From positions 16,978,193 to 17,042,192 of the forward strand of contig NC_051088.1 of NCBI RefSeq assembly GCF_901709675.1: a stretch of 64,000 nt of DNA, read 5' to 3'. The notes under the pieces are model-generated. The model saw only the letters and a program-made list of their open reading frames with translations, did no database searches and was not told the origin of the DNA. Within the stretch, counting starts at the first letter, position 1; every line of letters begins with the position of its first letter. This stretch comes from Syngnathus acus. Lineage: Eukaryota; Chordata; Actinopteri; Syngnathiformes; Syngnathidae. A program made the translations under genes and the position numbers. This document shows, piece after piece, positions 37,195 through 54,675 of the stretch.

Positions 37195-37780
37195 TATTCA
37201 ATGCTTCCTGACCCTGTGTGAAGAAGTAGGCTACTTGATGGTTACTCGCCTTCCCAGGAGTGGCCAGCCTATAGATGACCCCAAAAGCATCGTAATGACT
37301 CGTCCAGGAGGTCACAAAGGAACCCAGCACGATGTCAAAAGAACTGATGGCTCTCGCTTCAATTAAGGTAAGAATTTATGATTTAATAATATGCAAGCTA
37401 CTGGGCAAAAATGACATCATTGCAGACACTACTGACAAAAAAAAACATCTTGTCTTAACTGTTGCAAAAGATGTGATTGATGAAACAAAAGTTGAATTTC
37501 TTGCAAGATATGTGTCTTTGTCACATATGGTGTAAAATGTAGCGCAGCGTTTAAGGAGAACATGTCTAGAGTCAAACGCGGAGGTAGTAGTGTGATGATA
37601 TGGGGCTGCCCTGTTGCTCCAGGACCTGTCGTAAACTGGAAAAAAACAAAAGGAAGATTTTGGAGTGGCTTCGACGAGGTCCAAACAAAAGTTTGCGGCA
37701 TGACCTTTAAAAGGCCGTTTATGCTCGTAAATAGGAGAAAACCTTCATATAAAAACTGCATTTTGTCTTTACTTGACTGA
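37195..37780 (+). pseudogene. Degenerate Tc1-like transposase, second copy
   Basis: Recognisable in order: GGGCAAAAATGACATCATT (37405), GATGAAACAAAAGTTGAATT (37480), a GGTAGTAGTGTGATGATATG core (37583) translating to GGSSVMIWG, then a WHDLKK-like stretch read as CGMTFKRP near 37695. These are standard Tc1 landmarks. Stops and frameshifts break it. It lies between mical1 and camk1g; the flanks 36.2-37.1 and 37.8-38.6 kb show no gene. Confidence 0.8.
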
Positions 37781-38644
37781 TACATTTGTTAGATGATGGG
37801 AAATATTTACCAAGTGTGACAAACGTGCAAGAAGTCCAGAAACACATAATCACGCCCTTGTAATTATTTTTTTCCTTTCCTGTGTGACTCATTCATATGA
37901 GCTGATGCCGTTTGTTCACGTCAAAATCCACATTTGAACTACTTGAATTTGGAGAAATAACTATATTGGCAACAACTTTCATCATCTCAAAAGCTCATTT
38001 GTATGTTTTTGTTTTTGCAGTTGCTGTGTGTGAAATTTTCTTGTTGGTTGATCAAGTGCTGCTGCCTAATCTCCGGTTGTTGTTGAGCAGCCGGCGGGTT
38101 AAGCGTCAATTCAATCAACTTACGTAACTGTGTGAACACCAAAATAACTTCCTTTGTGTCCTCTGTTGGTGCCTACTTTCTGTTTGATGGTGAGTTACTG
38201 TTGATCTATTGTTGGGTGGCATCTGAAACGGTGTCAAAATGTCAAGAGCAATGAAAAGCAGAACAAGTCTTTTTGAACCTGCAAAAAATGTGTTCTTCCA
38301 TGTATGGATCAAATGCTTGTTATTTTACAGCTATGTTCTTTGTTTAAGGCCAGCAGGTTGCATAATAAGGTCTCAATAAAGGTCAGACTAAGTTGCCCAA
38401 AGGTCAAGCGTGCATTTTAGATTCACCCCAAAGGCTCAATATCCCAAACCTCTTTGGAAAACCATCTGAGAATTATCAATAAATCCAGAGATTTAATATT
38501 TGGAGACAAAATTATTTTGCTGTAAAAGGAAAAACATCTAGATGTGAAGTTTTAAACTGCACAAACTCTGAAAATTCTTGGACATTTTTCAATGTCCCTT
38601 TTGTCTATGTTAATGTGACTGCTGTCACAAGTAGTATGCTCTAT

Positions 38645-38779
38645 GCCCCGCCCCTTCCTCTTCATCCTCCTCCTTCATCTTCTTCATCCTCCTCTTCCTC
38701 CAGGTATATGCGACATCCCAGCCAGGCTTCTGTGCACACACGGCAAGAGAGTCACAGCAGACTTCCAGCATTTCCCTAG
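38645..38779 (+). promoter_or_regulatory. camk1g: Probable promoter and 5' untranslated exon of camk1g
   Basis: A GC box (CCCCGCCCC, 38647-38655) and a pyrimidine-rich TCTTCATCC tract precede a segment ending TTTCCCTAG at 38779, with donor GTAAGT. It would splice to the acceptor at 40040. No ATG-initiated coding sequence is required here. Start site not determined. Confidence 0.5.
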
Positions 38780-39639
38780 GTAAGTCCTGTTACATAGAGA
38801 TAGCTAGATGGACGGACGGTTATATTCTGATTGTTGCTTGATCCTGTGAAGGGAAATGATCTTGTCACAGCAGCAATGCTCCCAAATATTTAAATTAATA
38901 ATATAGAACACGCAACTAAGTACAGATAAATACAAGAGAATCAGTGAGGAATCCTCTTTAGGTCTAAGATGAACCAGAATAAAAGAGATGCTTAAGATGT
39001 TGCTGTGTGGTCAGTTGTAAATTTAGACACAAATGTATTACGCAATATATAACTTAACCAATACTTGAATAATTAGTGCCCGTTGGAAAGTGGATTTTTG
39101 AGATTAAGATGAATTGCAATATGTACAGAGTGGATTGATTTCACATCGAAAGTTCTCTCGACATTAAAATAATGAAATGTAATTGTGATAATCATGTCAC
39201 ATTTGAACAATGGGTGCAGATTGTGATGTATTAAAATGAATAGTCACGTTATGTTCTACTGAAGCGTCAAAATTTGCTGTCGTTTTGTGTTCTTGTGATT
39301 TGGTTGTTTACGCTTCATTTAGACAAAAACAATGTGCTGCTTGATTTTGATGAGCTGTTGTCAGATGGCATGAAACAAAAAGAAGTTGTGTTTCATTTCA
39401 GTGCAGTACTTTTCATATGAGTTGCGGACTTGAATTTTCAATGAACACAAAGCTTTTTTTTTTTTAAGGAAACAGTTTACATAAATTAAATGCGCGATAT
39501 TTGAAGTCATCAAGGTGAGCAGATCAAGACGTTCTAATCCATTATATAAGAGAAAAGATGCCAGGAGAGCAAATTGGGTAACCCTCTCATTTCAGGTGTT
39601 CTTAATCCTCTAATTCGATTCCACGTAACATTCATGACG

Positions 39640-39740
39640 TTGGTTTCGAAAGATGGTGGTACCACTTGTGGGCTCCCTCTAGTGGTATGCAAAAGAATTA
39701 CTGAATTGCGTAAAGTTTTTTTAAATACAGTGCAATACAT
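39640..39740. repeat. Dispersed repeat copy 1
   Basis: Shares CTCCCTCTAGTGGTA plus about 60 following bases with the segment near 45700, in the same orientation. The motif is frequent in fish genomes. Family not assigned. Confidence 0.5.
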
Positions 39741-40069
39741 TTGTTAAATTATTCCTAACCCCAAAAGTATGAGAGCATCCGGACTAACCTGCCAAACAAG
39801 TTAGCGTGTGGTGGCCTCAGAAGACTGTCTGAGCGGCAACCTTCACCGATGTGCGCTGTCTCTTAATCCCATTTCTGCTTTGCGGCGTCCGGTATGTCTG
39901 CACACGAATTGGAGGATTATAAAACTGGGACCGCGCGCGCTTCAACAGCCTTGCTGAGTTCTTCCGTGGCGCTTTTACTTTGGCACAACCATCGTCTCGA
40001 GTGAGAAAAGTGAAAGTGTCGCTCTCTTTTGTATTGCCAGAGAAATCCCCGCCGAGGCCCACTGCAGAT

Positions 40070-45431
<5,362 letters not shown>

Positions 45432-45689
45432 AGCTTGAGTCAAGTTTACTTGGAGAAAAACTACTCTTTCCTTGGTAAGTACGGAATTCATTTCACTTTC
45501 ATACTGATAAACACCATGGCGGACGACTGATGCCCAACCACTTTGCTTGGTGGTCATCAGGCGTTCCACCAAAAATATTCCAGCTTCATTTCATTTTCAT
45601 AATTTTTTTTCTTCTCATAATTTATATTTGTTCATTCATAGTGACAGACACGACGATTCAATGCTCTTCCACTAGATCAGTTTCTTTGC

Positions 45690-45800
45690 GTCCTGAGTAC
45701 CACCAGTGATGCGTATGCTCCCTCTAGTGGTACGAAAAATAATTTCAATCCAAAATTCAGATTGTGCATGTTGCACTGGTCTTCATACATGCGAAAGATT
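45690..45800. repeat. Dispersed repeat copy 2
   Basis: GCTCCCTCTAGTGGTACG and its downstream stretch resemble the copy at 39640-39740. It lies in the camk1g 3' region. Confidence 0.5.
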
Positions 45801-46966
45801 GAGAACCGGTTTACTAGATAAACCTGTTGCTTTTACATCAGCATAATAGCACTATTTTCAATTAAATGGGCCCACTTTTCACAATGAGGAAATAATCTAT
45901 TTCTCTATTTTAAAAAAAAAATGGGTGAGATTTTTGTTTGATTGTGCAACTCTCGTTTGTGCCATTCTCATTTGGTCAAAATCTAAAAAAGACGCTAATA
46001 TTTTCAAAGTAGCTTCCTGCTGATGATCTGAATTTAGCTCTCTCTGCAGGTTTGTGTAGCTGTTACACACTGAGCAGCTCAGCAGCATGCGGCTGTTTTG
46101 TCTACAGCGCCACCCGGTGCTGAGAATGGGAAGTGGTTAACCCTGCCTGACATGAGCCATCTGTCTGCAAACTCTCCACTGCAGCCAATGGGACACATTT
46201 GTCACATTGGTGTTGTCATTTAGTTACGAAAGTGCCTAGGAGGCTTTCGACATACATTGGCAACGAAAAACAATGATCGACAATTTCTGATTTTCTGAAA
46301 TGTTGAGCACCAAAATGCTATATATAATTTCAACTTTGTAAAAGTATCATTATTTGCAGCCCTAGGGATTTCCCATACTCAAAAATTCATTATATTTTAC
46401 AAACTTGAAACTCAGGAGACACTTCTAGCCCAAAAAACTAGAAGCCATGCTGGAAAAATACATAGTATGTCTTACATTTGAGTATCATTTTGGTGATTTC
46501 CTTCCAAAATTTTGCAATTGAGATTCATTTCAATTGGTGCCAAATTTAAGGGGTTGTAAAGAGAGGGCAATTCCCTGGAATGCGGTCTCTGAAATTATAC
46601 ACCATACAGGAAACATTCCATATGTATTATGGGAATTGAGTATAATTTCATAAAAGTATATTCAAGCATAAATAAAAACATTGTGTTGTCAGCAGACATC
46701 CATGCTATATATCTAGCTCTCATTGCCCATATGTCAGGGCATTGCACGACCTAATTAGTCCATTTGGGGTTTTTTCCCCCTTCCATTTCATTCAATGTTT
46801 CATTTTTCATTTTTGTGAACTGTGAATCAGTTTTAGTTTTCTGCATTGACTCCCCCATAAACTACGCTTGTTGGACAAGAAGACAAATTAATGTCTTTTT
46901 TTTTTATGTTTATTTGATTGTGTTAAACACATTGGGGCGAGCTTGTGTTTGAAAATGTAATGGATG

Positions 46967-46997
46967 AATAAAGCTTGAAATGTGTTTTATAAATAAA
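46967..46997 (+). other. camk1g: Candidate poly(A) signals for camk1g
   Basis: Two AATAAA hexamers (46967-46972 and 46992-46997), each followed by GCTTG or GCTGTG. They imply a 1.5-kb 3' untranslated region after the stop at 45431. No other gene is seen in 45.5-47.0 kb. Confidence 0.5.
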
Positions 46998-47403
46998 GCT
47001 GTGTTGCCTTGGCCTATAGTCAAAAAATGCAGTTGTTTTTGTATTTTATGTGACACCATTTTAACAGTTGACAGTGAACATCAAAACCTGCTTTTGATTT
47101 TCCTCTCAAATTATTTTTTTACATCAACTTCTGTATATGTGCCAGGCAAAAAGTAATAATAACCTGGTGAAGCCACAGGCTACTCAAACAAGTCGCAGGA
47201 GACAGAAAAATGGAGCAAAGGTCTCCAAACAAGGGCAACCTTTTCCCCCCTGGTGATCAACATCCGTTTCTCAAACTGCCTCAATGAGAAAATTCACTGC
47301 TAGCATAATTAAAGCAACAGTTTCAGAAATATGTGTTAATATTTGTATCCTAGCCTCGGGGGCAGTTCAGGTGCACTATCGATTCATCAAGACGCCTTTG
47401 TAA

Positions 47404-47650
47404 TCTTAAAGGGGACGTCAACTCAATTTTTTTTTTTTTTTGCGATAATGTTCTGTATAGCCTAACAAATTGAAACACAGTGTCCTCACAGTTTTGATTG
47501 TTTTGATTGTGGAATATGAATAAAACGGGCAAAATCCACCTGTTTTTATCCATCTCGAGGGGCGGCCATTTTGCCACTTGCTGTCGACTGAAAATGACAT
47601 CACAATTGCCAGGTCTCAAATGTCTTTCAAACTTCTGATTCGTTAATAAC
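47404..47650 (+). repeat. Interspersed repeat, forward copy
   Basis: This stretch, containing CTGTTTTTATCCATC and CCACTTGCTGTCGACTGAAA, is matched in reverse orientation at 49325-49540. Short reading frames inside it are not genes. 47.7-48.7 kb otherwise shows nothing recognisable. Confidence 0.7.
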
Positions 47651-48722
47651 TTTTTTGTCATACGTTAAGATGAATAGCAGAGATTACAACTTTTGTTTCA
47701 AGGCGGACTTTACAAGAATAAGTAGAACTTGTAAGGATAGTTCATCCAACACCGTTACTACCTGGTTGGCTTGTTTCAACCTGGAAAAAAAGATTTTGGG
47801 TGGCAAGATAACTCGCTAGCTCTGACTACACAGCTAACTAGCGGAGAAGGATGGATTTTATAGTCTGTAAATAATCAGCATCTCTCTCTCTGTTTTAAGT
47901 GGCGCAACTGCTCAAGTCTTGAAAAATAGTCAACAAAGATGGTAATATTGCTTTTATGGGTGTTTGCACGCTTGCAGCTGGCATTTCAAGTCTAACCAGA
48001 TTGGTGAATGTCATTCAAATGTGGACGATGTGGACTCCAGTCACTAGCGTGATGACTTGACAGGCGAGATGTGGAAGCGGACCTCGTGAGGTCGAGTGGG
48101 GACAAATGACATCAAGCCTCTCTGTGGCAAAGATCAGACACATTTCGCAAGAGAACAGCCTGATGACACCGCGACAGTAGGTCGAAGGTTTTGGCCGTGA
48201 GACCCTTCCTGCTCAGAGACTGGAGCGCCTTCAGATTGTGTGGTTTGATTAGTTTGTTCAAGATTATCAATAGTGTGCAAAATGATTCAATGTTTCCCCA
48301 TAAATACAGTGCTGATTGGAAATTTCAATAATTGTACCATACATGGATGAGACCTATATGGAATATTACCTTTGGAACATGTTATGGCACACACTTATGA
48401 TGGTTAACATTTTTTATACTCATTTTCTAATCAGCGATGCAAGTAACATTTTGTGACATTTTTTTTTTCTTGATTCTGAATTTCCCCTAGTTTTGTCTAG
48501 CACATCAAGTTTTCCTAATGGTCATATAGTAATATTTAAATCAGCATCCAAAATACATTTAGGGACACAGAGCCATCTCATTAAAATTTGTTATCATTGT
48601 GAAATCTACTGGGTTTATTTGTCTCTCACGACACTTTGCCCTTTTACCTGAAGTCTCCAACAAGAGCTACTCATGAATATGAATTCTGTGGCCCCGGTAG
48701 GAGTCGGCCCATTCTCCTCTTG

Positions 48723-48815
48723 TATATAAAGCGCAAGACCAGCCATTGAGTGTGCCTGCGGATGTCTGATCAGGCCCAACCCACAACAACACAACCCCAG
48801 CAAGGGCAAGTCACT
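48723..48815 (+). promoter_or_regulatory. g0s2: TATA promoter and 5' untranslated exon of g0s2
   Basis: TATATAAA at 48723-48730 is a textbook TATA box. Exon 1 would run from about 48755 to 48815 (GTCACT), with donor GTAAGT. A roughly 97-base intron ends TTAG at 48912. A strong TATA fits the known inducible expression of G0S2. Confidence 0.7.
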
Positions 48816-48950
48816 GTAAGTACCTCCTCGCAATTGTATGTAATGAACAATACTTGACTTGACCAATCATGTTTGACTTCTAATAATATCAGTATCGGTA
48901 TCACGGTATTAGCCCTGGAAAATACATATCAAACGCAGTTGAAAGACGAT

Positions 48951-49208
48951 ATGATCCTGTTCACCAAGGAGATGCTGCACCAGAGTCCCGGACTGGGTTT
49001 TCTGAAGATCTACGTGCTGGGCTCAGCTCTGGTGGTGCTGGGGGTGCTAGGAGGGCTACTGGAGATGGCCTTCGTGCCGGTCCCAGAGCAGCTGGGCACT
49101 GGAGGGGAAGAAACAGTGGAAGTTCTCTTAAAGACCAAGAAACGGGTGTCCACCAGTTCCCACACTACGCTGCTTTGCAGTCCAAACATCTGGCAATGGT
49201 CACTCTAA
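48951..49208 (+). CDS. g0s2: G0/G1 switch protein 2 (lipase inhibitor)
   Basis: G0S2 binds and inhibits adipose triglyceride lipase on lipid droplets. The frame gives 85 residues beginning MILFTKEMLHQ. Landmarks are the amphipathic FTKEML segment, then LKIYVLGSALVVLGVLGGLLE, a hydrophobic hairpin matching KLYVLGSVLALFGVVLGLME of the mammalian protein, and a polar tail. The mammalian protein is about 103 residues, so the N-terminus here is about 5 residues shorter and the tail differs. The ATG at 48951 is the first in the second exon; an upstream non-AUG extension is open but begins in the intron. Position directly after camk1g supports the assignment. A poly(A) signal lies at 49246-49251. Confidence 0.85.
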   Translation: MILFTKEMLHQSPGLGFLKIYVLGSALVVLGVLGGLLEMAFVPVPEQLGTGGEETVEVLLKTKKRVSTSSHTTLLCSPNIWQWSL

Positions 49209-49245
49209 GAAAGTCAGCGTACTTCTATCCAGCTATTGTTCACCA

Positions 49246-49251
49246 AATAAA
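49246..49251 (+). other. g0s2: Poly(A) signal of g0s2
   Basis: AATAAA in CACCAAATAAAGTC, 38 bases after the g0s2 stop. The complete transcription unit is thus only about 0.5 kb. Confidence 0.65.
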
Positions 49252-49324
49252 GTCACTTATGGGTGTTCTGTCAGATTCTTTGTCCTTCATGGCAGTGTTA
49301 CCAGGAAACTAAGAACAAATGTGG

Positions 49325-49540
49325 AGATGTGATTGGTTGTGACGTGGCAACTTTGATGTGATTTTCAGTCAACAGCAAGTGGAAAAACGGCCGATGGATA
49401 AAAATGGGTGAATTTTGCTGCTTAACTCGATCACATTCCACACACAATATACTAACTGGAATACTGTGTTTAGAAGGGTGGGGGCACAAACAACATATTA
49501 TTGTAAAGAAAGTTTTAGGGTTGACATCCTCTTTAAAACT
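49325..49540 (-). repeat. Interspersed repeat, inverted copy
   Basis: Reverse-strand copy of the repeat at 47404-47650. Read on the minus strand it contains TTTTTATCCATCGGCCG and CCACTTGCTGTTGACTGAAA. It lies between g0s2 and taf8. Confidence 0.7.
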
Positions 49541-49858
49541 GCTGCCCTAAATTTGGAGAGTCATGCATATATTTTTCAGATGGTACTTAAGTATCCAAAT
49601 TTGGATAAAGAAGACCACATGGGCATGAGTGAATCAATGCTGTATCGAAATAGATGTAATTATATTTTTAAACACTGGTGGCCCTAGCGAGCTCAGCCTC
49701 GAAAGAAATTTGATTTTTGTCGTTGCCGGAAGTGACGTCATAAACGTGCGCGCAGAGTGTTGTTTACTAACGGAGACTTCGCTTCCACAGTGTCAAAATC
49801 AACTTGTCCTCCGTATGAATGAGTTAATACAAACGTGCGGTGGTTGTTGGAACGTGTG

Positions 49859-52755
49859 ATGGCGGATCCTGCGGTGGCAACGGGAGCATCGCTGGCTGCT
49901 GGCGGGGTGAAAAGAACTCAAATGCGGGCAACAGATTAGCGAGTTTGCGGGCTAAGCTATCCTTCGATATTCACGTGTGATTAATTGCCATTTGTGTGCT
50001 CAATTAAATGTGCATTTTGACGTGGTTTGTAGTCGAATTTCCTAAATCAATGTGTAGAGTTGGGCACATTCCTGGGCCTTTTTCCTAAACACTCTTTGAT
50101 TCTCACATTAATATCAAAGAGCGCATATGTCATGGAATTAGCAAAAACATTTGAGTGACCTTTAATATCTATTCCTTACCACTCTGTAAATTTAGGCTCA
50201 AATTACACTTGCTTTTACATGAATGCCGTACAAAAGTGTTAGGTTAATATCTCGTCTTTCCTTCATGTCTTGTTACGTCTACGCTTTGATCCGTGCACTT
50301 ATGGTTAAAAAAATAACAACTTACGTAGGTTAGTCATTTCGTTTTGCGTGATGCATGACATCGAAGTGGTTATTTAGTTATACATAGTTATTATACTCAT
50401 TTCATTACCATGGGTTTAATGAAGAACAATAAAGCAAGTGTTGTCTACATTAGTCTATCAGTGAATGTATTTGTTGTGGCTTCCCAGCGTGCAGTTGGCA
50501 ATAAAGCTACCAGCAGCCCGGTGGAGAACTATCATATGGCTCGACGGCGGACCCTCCAGGTGGTGGTGAGCGCGCTTCTGACAGAGTGCGGCTTCGACTG
50601 TGCCGAAAAAGCAGCCGTGGAAACACTCACCGAGATGATGCAGAGTTGTACGTCCCCATCAGAAATCCCAAAACTCACTCCAGTTCTTATCCTTTTGCTA
50701 TTTGAGACGCTAAATAGGTCAATCTTTTTGGTTGCAGAGTAAATAACACAACTCATTTTTCTCTTTTACTCAGATATAACAGAAATTGGGCGCTGTGGTA
50801 AGTCGTATTGTGAGCACACAGCCAGAAGCCTCCCGACTCTCTCGGACACTGTAGTGACGCTTATTGAAATGGGTGAGTCACACGGCGCATAGTATTCATG
50901 CACATACGGAAGGATAAACATAAGATTTTGTCGGCTATGTTTGTTTGCCTTCAGGATTCAATGTTGAGACGCTGCCCGCATACGCCAAGCGCTCCCAGAG
51001 GATGGTCATCACCGCACGTGAGAATCCTCCTCATCATCATCCGTTGACTTGAACAACTTGCGTTGACTTGAACAGCTTGCGTGAAATGTGCCGCGTGTGT
51101 TGACTTTCAGCTCCAGTCACCAACCACCCGATGACACCCAAAGCGCTGTCGGCTGGACAGAAGCGCATTCACCCGCCTCACATCCCCAGCCACTATCCGG
51201 AGTTCCCCGACCCACACACCTACATCAAAACCCCCGTGAGTCAAAAATTGCATACTCACAAACAAAGAAAAAACACATTTTTTATTTGGCACAATGTTTT
51301 TATTTTCTAATAGGAGTTATGACAAGTTAAATAAGACTTGGGTATTTATGCTACAAAGCTAATATTTTTTTCATACAAGCAAAGGATAGTAAATTGACTA
51401 AATTAGGAATTGTTTTCTTGTGAAAAAAGAGCCATCATTTAATAACTGTGTTATTTGTAGGCTGTATCACCCAGTCCTATCACAAACCTAGAAAAGTTGC
51501 TGTTGCAGTTGGAGCTTCTTGACCTTGACACAGTCAGTCATTGTCCTCTGCGCAGACATTTCGGGAACCAGTCTCAGACTACCAGATGGTGCGTGAGAAA
51601 GCAGCGACGCAGAGGCGGGATGTGGAGCGAGCGCTCACCCGCTTCATGGCCAAGACCAGCAAAACGCAAAGCCTCTTCAAAGACGACATCACCTCTTTCC
51701 CATGTAAGTCGTTTTTTTAATTACAACCTGTTCACATGGTAGCTCCTCCCTCGAGTGGTATACATCAAGGTCACTGAATCCAAAAGTCCAAAAACAAGGC
51801 CTTAATCATGTCAAACTTTCAAAAGTCTTAACAGGAGATGAGTAGAATTTTCTGATTCAAAAGTGTCAATATCAGGGTGTCAAGGCGATGGAAACGTTGC
51901 AATGAACGGATGAATGTGTTTGCCATGTTTCAGTGTGTCACATTTTGTGTTGTGGCTAGTGATCGCAGCGCAGCCAAGTGCCGTCCCTTACCTCGGTGCC
52001 CTCCTGCCTTCCGAACTGGAGCTGCAGACTCTGGAGGAAGCGGACTCGTCAGAGCAGGACGACCAGACGGATGGCGAGAATGCTGCCGCCGGGAACATCT
52101 TGAGTGTAAGCTGCCGCTATTCAAAACAAGACAACCTTTTTGTAATTAGGCCATTGTGATGGGAAGCCTTGTAGCTCAAATTCGAAACGAGCAATGTCTT
52201 ACAAAATAAAAACAAAATTGTTGCAGATGCTCAAAACATTCATACAACAGGGTGTAGTGATTAATCGATTCATCAACAACTAATCAGTTCTAGAATCAAT
52301 CATTATTTTGATAATTGTGCTGAAGCACTGCTGATACAAATGAAGGTGCTCAAGTTGTTCTCAAGTTAGGGGCAGGGTGAATTATGCTGGACTCCACAAA
52401 GTGAAACCTCAGAATTATATAAGGTCCACGTGCTAGAACTCAAAACATTCTTGAGGCTGGAAATTTGCACGCTTGTGTTGGCGTGTATGACCGTCCTTGT
52501 TGTTTGAATTGGTCACAGATGAGAAGAAACCGCAGCACCTAAAGGCATTCTTGTATTCCTCTTGAATGAATGAAACTAGGCAAGAAATATCTCCAAATTG
52601 TGCTGCTTTGGCAGGATGACACGGTGGTGGACAAAGAGAACACCATGCTTCCTCCAGGCGGCGCTATTCCCTCCACCAAGGGCAACGAGGACAACGTGAT
52701 CGACAACCCGTACTTGCGACCCGTCAAGAAGCCCAAAGTCAGGAGGAAGAAATGA
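49859..52755 (+). CDS. taf8: TFIID subunit 8
   Basis: TAF8 is a histone-fold subunit of TFIID that pairs with TAF10 and helps nucleate the holo-complex on core promoters in the nucleus. Coding exons: 49859-49906, 50488-50647, 50774-50872, 50955-51017, 51111-51235, 51556-51703, 51960-52105, 52615-52755. All junction phases agree, giving 309 residues against 310 in human. Landmarks: histone fold RRRTLQVVVSALLTECGF to MGFNVETLPAYAKRSQR, the proline-rich PPHIPSHYPEFPDPHTYIKT, FREPVSDYQMVREKAA, RALTRFMAKT, and the C-terminal nuclear localisation region NPYLRPVKKPKVRRKK. The first exon (MADPAVATG) is short and CpG-containing, with no TATA box seen, as expected for a housekeeping gene. Confidence 0.97.
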
Positions 52756-52911
52756 ACAAACTGTTGGACTATCCCTTTCAGTTGTCATGGTAACCTGGAT
52801 TGGTCTACTCAAAAGAACATTGTGTTTGATTCCATCTTATTTTTTTCTTCAGTTCTTGAAGCACGCGTTGAAAGGCATCTCTTTGTCATTTGGTATCACA
52901 GATTTTTTGTG

Positions 52912-52917
52912 AATAAA
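52912..52917 (+). other. taf8: Poly(A) signal of taf8
   Basis: AATAAA in GTGAATAAATG, 157 bases after the taf8 stop. A second AATAAA-like hexamer follows within 20 bases. Confidence 0.65.
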
Positions 52918-53076
52918 TGTTATAAAAATAAAATTTTCCTTTTTGTATCCCTTTTATAGTTGAATACATCAAAACGGGTGCCACAGTGAGGTTTTTTTTT
53001 TATTTCTTTTTTTACTGGTTCCAAATCAGTCCTTAGCGTGTCTATGACTTTGTGTTCCCAATTAAAAGTATGACGG

Positions 53077-53196
53077 CGTGTATGCATATATACGCCTAAA
53101 TATTGTTATCCAATATGTCTACTGCAATTTCACATTAGATTGCTGGTTTGAAATTTACTTTTATTATTATAATTATTATTTTAATAAACATTTATG
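53077..53196 (+). repeat. Copy A of a 120-bp duplicated segment
   Basis: Nearly identical to 55436-55549, from GTGTATGCATATATACGCC to AATAAACATTTATG, in the same orientation. After copy A ordinary sequence follows; after copy B the telomere-like array starts at once. 53200-53480 holds nothing recognisable. Confidence 0.85.
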
Positions 53197-53499
53197 TTAA
53201 AACTTGTCTGGTGTTTTATTCCTTGTTTTTATGTTCGCCAATTAAAACATAAAAATCAGACATTTGGTTAACTGCTATTTATACAAAAGCTATTTTGTTG
53301 TCCCCCAAAATAACAAATGTCGGCATAACGGATTTTTTTTCTACCTTTTATTCAAACACAAACACATTTGGTATGATAACACCATCAACTACAATCCAAC
53401 AAATACAAAATTAAAACATCAATGTTGGCATAATGAATGTCGGCTGGCATAGCAGCAACGCTGTCTGTGAATCTTGTGAATCTTCGCGAACGAACCTGA

Positions 53500-54660
53500 A
53501 AATGGCGGTGTACCTAATAGAGTGTCAGAATGACGTCACAGATCAAACAGCCAATCAGAAAGTGGGGGTGAGGGCTGGTGTGGCACTTTTCACTTAAACC
53601 AGGGGTGTTGACCTCCAGTCCTCGAGGGGGCCGCGTTCCAATATGTTTTCCAAGTTACCCTCGTTAAGCACACCTGCGTGAAAAGATTTTGTTCATTTTC
53701 ACGTTCTGCAGGAGCTAAAACTTTTCACGCAGGTGCACTTAACGAGGGAATCTTGGAAAACATGTTGGAATGCGGCCCCGAGGACTAGAGCTTGACACCT
53801 GTGACCGTTGACCATGATATTTCCCTAATAAAGTGACCTGTTATTAGGTACACTTGAAAATGGCGGTGTACCTAATGGAGTGTCCGTGTGATTCCCTCAT
53901 TAAGCGCACCTGCGTGAAAAGTTTTAGCTCCTGCAGAATGTGAAAGTGACCAAAAACTTTTCACGCAGGTGCGCTTAACGAGGGTCACTTGGAAAACATG
54001 TTGGAACGCGGCCCCGAGGACGAGAGCTTGACACCTGTGACCTTTGACCATGATATTTCCCTAATAAAGTGGCCTGTTATTAGGTACACTTGAAAATGGC
54101 GGTGTACCTAATGGAGTGTCCGTGTGATTCCCTCATTAAGCGCACCTGCGTGAAAAGTTTTAGCTCCTGCAGAATGTGAAAGTGACCAAAAACTTTTCAC
54201 GCAGGTGCGCTTAACGAGGGTCACTTGGAAAACATGTTGGAACGCGGCCCCGAGGACGAGAGCTTGACACCTGTGACCTTTGACCATGATATTTCCCTAA
54301 TAAAGTGGCCTGTTATTAGGTACACTTGAAAATGGCGGTGTACCTAATGGAGTGTCCGTGCGATTCCCTCGTTAAGCGCACCTGCGTGAAAAGTTTTAGC
54401 TCCTGCAGAACGTGAGTGACCAAAAACTTTTCACGCAGGTGCGCTTAACGAGGGTCACTTGGAAAACATGTTGGAACGCGGCCCCAAGGACTAGAGCTTG
54501 ACACCTGTGACCTTTGACCATGATATTTCCCTAATAAAGTGGCCTGTTATTAGGTACACTTGAAAATGGCGGTGTACCTAATAGTGTGTCCGAGTGACGT
54601 CACAGATCAAACAGCCAATCAGAAAGTGGGGGTGAGGGCGGGTGTGGCACTTTTCACTTT
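53500..54660. repeat. 236-bp tandem array with internal stem-loops
   Basis: Units are phased at 53891, 54127 and 54363 (exact 236-base spacing at ATTCCCTC), with a diverged partial unit from about 53600. Each unit contains an inverted pair, GCGCACCTGCGTGAAAAG and CTTTTCACGCAGGTGCGC, separated by about 35 bases, and the phrase GGCGGTGTACCTAAT. A direct repeat of about 95 bases with GACGTCACAGATCAAACAGC flanks the array (53532 and 54595). No coding potential. Confidence 0.85.
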
Positions 54661-54675
54661 CTGTGAAGCTTTGAC

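Noticed and set aside
47350-47661. 103-residue minus-strand frame
   Set aside because: Lies in a dispersed repeat that recurs inverted at 49325-49540; no gene structure.
53500-54660. CRISPR-like reading of the 236-bp repeats
   Set aside because: Vertebrate nuclear context, repeat units far too long and without unique spacers; it is a satellite-type tandem array.
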